Shown here piece by piece: positions 60,120-64,000 of a DNA stretch of 64,000 nucleotides. This DNA comes from Telmatactis stephensoni (Eukaryota > Cnidaria > Anthozoa > Actiniaria > Isophelliidae). The translations under genes were made by a program, and so were the position numbers. The notes beneath the pieces are model-generated. The model did not search any database, had not been told where the DNA came from, and worked only from the letters and a program-made list of their open reading frames with translations. Every line of letters starts with the position of its first letter. Within the stretch, counting starts at the first letter, position 1. The stretch is from NCBI GenBank assembly GCA_029948255.1, contig JALIZF010001563.1, positions 248,001-312,000 on the forward strand. Reading direction: 5' to 3'.

Positions 60120-62208
60120 ATGCCTGCTGAGAATCGAAGTTGTTCAGCGACCCAAGAGGAGAAGGATTCCTTTGGAGTCTTTTTGGATGGAAAAGAACAG
60201 GTAGGCAATGTTCTTTTTCGTTATTAACTTTGTTATCTAAATTAGCAAAATTAAGAAGTTTCAAGCGATGGTGTGTCCAATTTTACGTTTTGTGTTTTTA
60301 AGGCGCGCCCACACTGATCCGGAGGTAAGTACTTCATGGCTGAAATGCCATATAGTCGTCTTCCTAGCGACTATGTGGACATTCAGCCATGAAGTATAAA
60401 CGCAGAAATTTGCCAACATATCATTTTAACTCGAACAGCAAGTGATTAACATGACGAGTATGCGCGAGCCGCTGGACGGAAGTGGCCTCAATTACGGTTT
60501 TAACCTGGCTTAGGGCTACCTCTCTCATAAATAGAGTCGTATATAGTCTCCCCAAAGTTTTCAGTTCGGAGCATTACATTCGAGTGCATAAGTATGAACA
60601 GCTGGAAATTATCCTTTCAAAATTATCCATTTGTCCAAGACAATAGAAGTTGGAGACATTGCGCAGATGTTATCACTTGCTGCTTTTAACTCGTGGTTTG
60701 CAAATTCACGAGTTATTGTGAGGGGGTGGAATATGCAAAGGTACCATTGGATATGTTTTTGAATGAATTACCATTCTAATAGAATTGAATATTTGTCCGC
60801 GCAATCGTAATCAGTCCAATTGACGGGCGGATGGTATCTTGACTGATTACCTTTATACATTGGACTAAGAGCTCTGCAAAGTCTATAAACGATTTGGTAT
60901 TCGTAACATAATACGCTAAAAGTTTGTTGGACGAAAGATTATCTGATGATGACTCTGAGTCGTGTCGAAAACGTTTATAGCAGGGTAATACCATGATCAC
61001 CTCGGGATCTATTGTTTTTGGAGGGACGTTTAATCGCTAACATCCCTCCCTTATGAATAGAAAGAGGGAAAATTAGTTCTAATATTCCCTCATTAATTAT
61101 GAATGAGGGACGATTAGAACTAATCGTCCCTCATCCATAATTAATGAGGGACGATTAGAACTAATCGTCCCTCATGTTATTCATGAGTGGTTGTCCCTCA
61201 TTTAACGCAATCATCGGGACGATCGGAACAACTTTGCACGCTGTCCCGAAATTCTATAACGTTCTAACGCACCGATACCTCTTACCACTGCACACTCTTA
61301 CGCGTGTGGGATCTATGCATTCTATTTTGCGCATGAGCATAACGACACAAAGAAAGCATTTAGCTTTCGAATTGATTAACAACCTATAAATACTTGTTCA
61401 TTGTAAGTATATAACAAAGAAATCTATTTTCGAAAGTCCCCAGAGAACAGGGTTACGCACAATTGGTAAAAGAATTGTATAATATTTTCAAGTTTTGGAT
61501 GAACAAACAGCGATCGGAAGTGTATTTCGTTTATTTCCTCGGTGATCATGGTATTACAAAGTAATACCATGACTTCTTCGGGATATTAGTGATTAAATGT
61601 CCCCTCAGCCTCGGGAGGTTTAGTAAAAGTCCCTCGGCCTACGGCCTCGGGACTTCCACTAAACCTCCCTCGGCTTCGGGGACATTTAATCACTAATATC
61701 CCTCAGGGTCATGGTATTACTTATAATAGTAACGAGGTATATAGTTTTTTCAGTGATCCCGATCCCAGGGCTAAAAATCTGATCCTTGATCCCCAAAATA
61801 AGGACAATTTTGATCACTGATCCCGTAAAAAGTGATCCCGTAAAAATGGTGATCCCGATTCCAAAGACAGTGATCCCGATCCCAAGGCTAAAAATCTGAT
61901 CCCTGAGACCAAAAAATAACGTTCATGTGATCCCTGAGCCCCAAAATAACGCTGATCCCTGATCCCATATACCTCGTTACTACCCTGTTATAGCAATTTC
62001 CTTCAAGCTTTTAGCCTTTAATTAATTTGTTATTCATTCCCAGACTCATGTAGTACGAGCATCGTTTACTTATTATGGAGGAATACCGCTTAAAAAGCAC
62101 CGCAAAGTGACGTTCGTTGCGATCCCAAACAGTGTGTACACTCCCCCAATACGTCACGCACTTCCAATCATCAAATACACAGACGGCATGATATGTGTAA
62201 ACTCTAAG
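60120..62208 (+). CDS. Unrecognised gene, two candidate exons, 3' end beyond what I can see
   Basis: Exon 60120-60200 (27 codons, MPAENRSCSATQEEKDSF ...) ends at CAG|GTAGGC in phase 0. Exon 62044-62208 (55 codons) lies between a CCCAG acceptor and AAG|GTAAGA, also phase 0. The latter peptide (THVVRASFTYYGGIPLKKH ... YTDGMICVNSK) has the look of a folded domain: strand-rich, no low complexity. The exon 60120 ATG may share one transcript with the ORFs at 59786 and 59878, or the 59878 ORF may be spliced directly to 62044; the two are alternatives. No later exon was identified before the window ends. Function unknown. Confidence 0.4.
60330..60396. repeat. Hairpin, 29-bp arms
   Basis: TACTTCATGGCTGAAATGCC ... 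and its near-perfect complement flank a 9-nt loop, inside the intron of the unrecognised gene. Confidence 0.85.
61015..61200. repeat. Cluster of palindromes GAGGGACGATTAG-AA-CTAATCGTCCCTC
   Basis: Two perfect copies of a 13 + 2 + 13 bp hairpin, at about 61105-61132 and 61147-61174, plus diverged half-copies on both sides (TCCCTC, GAGGGA every 15-30 bp). Confidence 0.85.
61545..61720. mobile_element. MITE-like hairpin with GGGATATTAGTGATTAAATG arms
   Basis: GGGATATTAGTGATTAAATG ... AGGTTTAGTAAAAGTCCCTC is inverted as GAGG-GACTTCCACTAAACCT ... CATTTAATCACTAATATCCC around a tiny loop at about 61645. CATGGTATTAC occurs at both ends. Confidence 0.8.
61729..61980. mobile_element. Element with GTAACGAGGTATA termini and GATCCC repeats
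   Basis: GTAACGAGGTATA at the left and TATACCTCGTTAC at the right. The interior has two or three copies of a unit with GATCCCGATCCCA, GGCTAAAAATCTGATCC and CCCCAAAATAA. Directly adjoins the previous element. Confidence 0.75.
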
Positions 62209-62365
62209 GTAAGAACTTACTCAGGCAATAACAAACAGTGCAGGGAAGTTATTGACGTATTTGAAAGAGGGTACTGTTTTTCTATGAAAGATAAGCCTGC
62301 GTTGCTGGCGGTCTGCGGATTTTTGGGGCGGAGGAGCAAGCAACGCAGGCTAATAAAAGGTATAA

Positions 62366-62480
62366 GGAGCAAGTGTAGCTCGCTTAGCCGCGCGGCTTTC
62401 CTGATACGAGAGGTCCCGAGTTCAATTCTCTGTCGGATCACCTCGCACTTGTTTCGATTTCTTTCCATTCCGTGTAGCTT
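62366..62480 (+). mobile_element. tRNA-derived SINE head
   Basis: AGTGTAGCTCGCTTAG ... as A-box region and GAGTTCAATTC as B box (about 62418). The following sequence up to 62600 may be the SINE body. A cloverleaf good enough for a functional tRNA was not found. Confidence 0.5.
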
Positions 62481-62599
62481 TAATTAGCTATATGCAGCAC
62501 TAATGGAAAGAGGGGTATAAAGAGCGCACCGTCGGCTTCCTGGGAGATCCGCGTTCAGCTGAAGGAACTACCCGACGCTAAATATTAGTGCCTTATCCT

Positions 62600-63418
62600 T
62601 CACCTTCCCAAAAATGGTAAATATCGTAACTGATTTCAATAAGCACCTTCCTAAAAGAGCGAGCCCCCTTACTACTACGGTTTTCAAAATAAGCGACATT
62701 TCCCTGATGCGTTTTTTTAATAAGGTTTCTCACCCCCTGTCCCCCTCCCCCTCCCCCCAGCTTCCCCCATCAAATAAGCGACATGAACACAAGTCTTAAC
62801 AATATAGAAAGATCAAAAATATCACAGACAAACGAACGTATAGTATGCACCTAAACGAGAACAAAACTTTCCTTGTTCAATCTATTAGTATCACTCAATT
62901 TCGTGAAAAAAATTCCAATAGCGCCTAAATTCTGTACAAGAAAAAAATAATAATAATAATTACTGATGTTTACGATAGTCTCCCATAATATACGCCATAA
63001 AAACATCTTTATTGAAAATATCTCTAAAATAGATTATTTTCGAAAAATGTAAATTCTTCCGAAACGAGCGCTCGACCAATCAGGTTCGCTCACCTAATCC
63101 AATCAGAAAGTGACTACATAGCTAATCTTCTACTACCGCAGATGTTGCTTTGTGGGAGTCTTTGACCTTCAACGTATAGCATATAGGGGGATCTTTGTTT
63201 ACAATTTTTTACTCATTAGCATGCGCTTTTAAATTAAAAACATTTGGAAATCAGTCCAAAATATAAAACAGCTTGTTTATATATATATAAGTAACATATA
63301 CGAAATTTGAGCTCTTTGCATGCAATATTAAGCGAGATATCAGCTTTCAAATTTCTGTGCGGCAATAGCGCTAATGAGCCAATTTAGTGTAAAATGTAGA
63401 GTTTGTAAAGCCGCTTAG
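62600..63418. other. Non-coding interval, no gene seen
   Basis: A CCCCCTCCCC run lies near 62745. (TA)n near 63278. Downstream exons of the unrecognised gene could lie here but none was convincing. Confidence 0.35.
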
Positions 63419-63600
63419 CGCAAAAGCTGTTTCATGTGTCAAGTTCAAATTTGCAAGGAAAGCCAATTTTGCCAAGTACTCGTCTCAATATTCAGAGTTG
63501 ATTATCAGCTTTCGAATAGCCGCATCGCACAAAAACTATTTCATGTGTCAAGCTCAAATTTGCAAGGAAAGCTAATTTTGCCATGTACTCTCAATATTCA
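63419..63600 (+). repeat. Tandem duplication, ~109-bp period
   Basis: TTTCATGTGTCAAG-T/C-TCAAATTTGCAAGGAAAGC occurs at 63430 and 63539, with flanking sequence up to CTCAATATTCA in both copies. About 90% alike by eye. Confidence 0.85.
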
Positions 63601-64000
63601 CAAAATACGTCATTTACACGTATAAGATTGCAGAATACATCTTGGTAACAGCCATATTCGCGTTCAGCATGAAAAATCAGTTTAGAACAAAAGTTATGTT
63701 TAATCACCTCAATCTACGGACTGCTTCGAAAAATGAAAAAACTTGGCTTTCAAGCCTAAACTTACCAAGATAACTAAACTATATTCAAGTAAAATATCAA
63801 AAAGAAATAATCCAAAGTGAAAAAATTACTTTGGTTTTGGCCCTTTCTTTTCGTTTTTGGTCGAATTTTGCCGGCTTCTCTAGTCTGGCAGCCGATGTTC
63901 AAAGCTTCCAAAAGAAAGACAGTTGCATGCCATGGAGATTATAATTTTGACTACTCTCCGAATTATGCACGAACTCCTAGAAAAAATTAACGAAATCCGG

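Overview
This is nuclear DNA from an animal, most likely an anthozoan cnidarian such as a stony coral. That reading rests on compact, intron-rich genes with bilaterian-like proteins, AT-rich introns, tRNA-derived SINEs and many short inverted-repeat transposons. The organism is an inference; no species marker is visible. Five genes can be supported, plus one partial gene of unknown function.

Layout. 1-2.5 kb (- strand): a RING/TRAF-type zinc-finger protein whose main exon is followed by what looks like a chain of five ultra-short exons; the gene runs off the left edge. 2.6-14.1 kb (+): nine exons of a mitochondrial/cytosolic glyoxalase II (HAGH), head-to-head with the RING gene, only 105 bp between start codons. 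Its third intron holds a nearly perfect 520 + 520 bp inverted repeat. 14-22 kb: repeats, including a duplicated and dead copy of HAGH exon 8, a foldback transposon and a pure (CTTT)68 microsatellite. 26.0-30.8 kb (-): a G12/13-class G-protein alpha subunit in three coding exons. 31-41 kb: gene-poor, with several MITEs. 43.2-43.6 kb (+): an LDAF1/promethin-like lipid-droplet membrane protein. 45.8-57.2 kb (+): thirteen exons of a mitochondrial dicarboxylate carrier (SLC25A10 type), with introns full of MITEs. 59.8-62.2 kb (+): an unrecognised gene with two or three candidate exons and stacked leader ORFs, in a zone of palindromes and SINEs, running off the right edge.

The genes are not an operon. 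HAGH and the dicarboxylate carrier both relate to mitochondrial metabolism, the G alpha to Rho signalling and LDAF1 to lipid droplets; their proximity probably has no functional meaning. The most unusual observations are the tandem microexons (253-722), the long palindrome inside HAGH, and the TAATG-linked small ORFs near 59.8 kb. All splice sites were placed by reading consensus sequences and keeping the reading frame; no transcript evidence was available.
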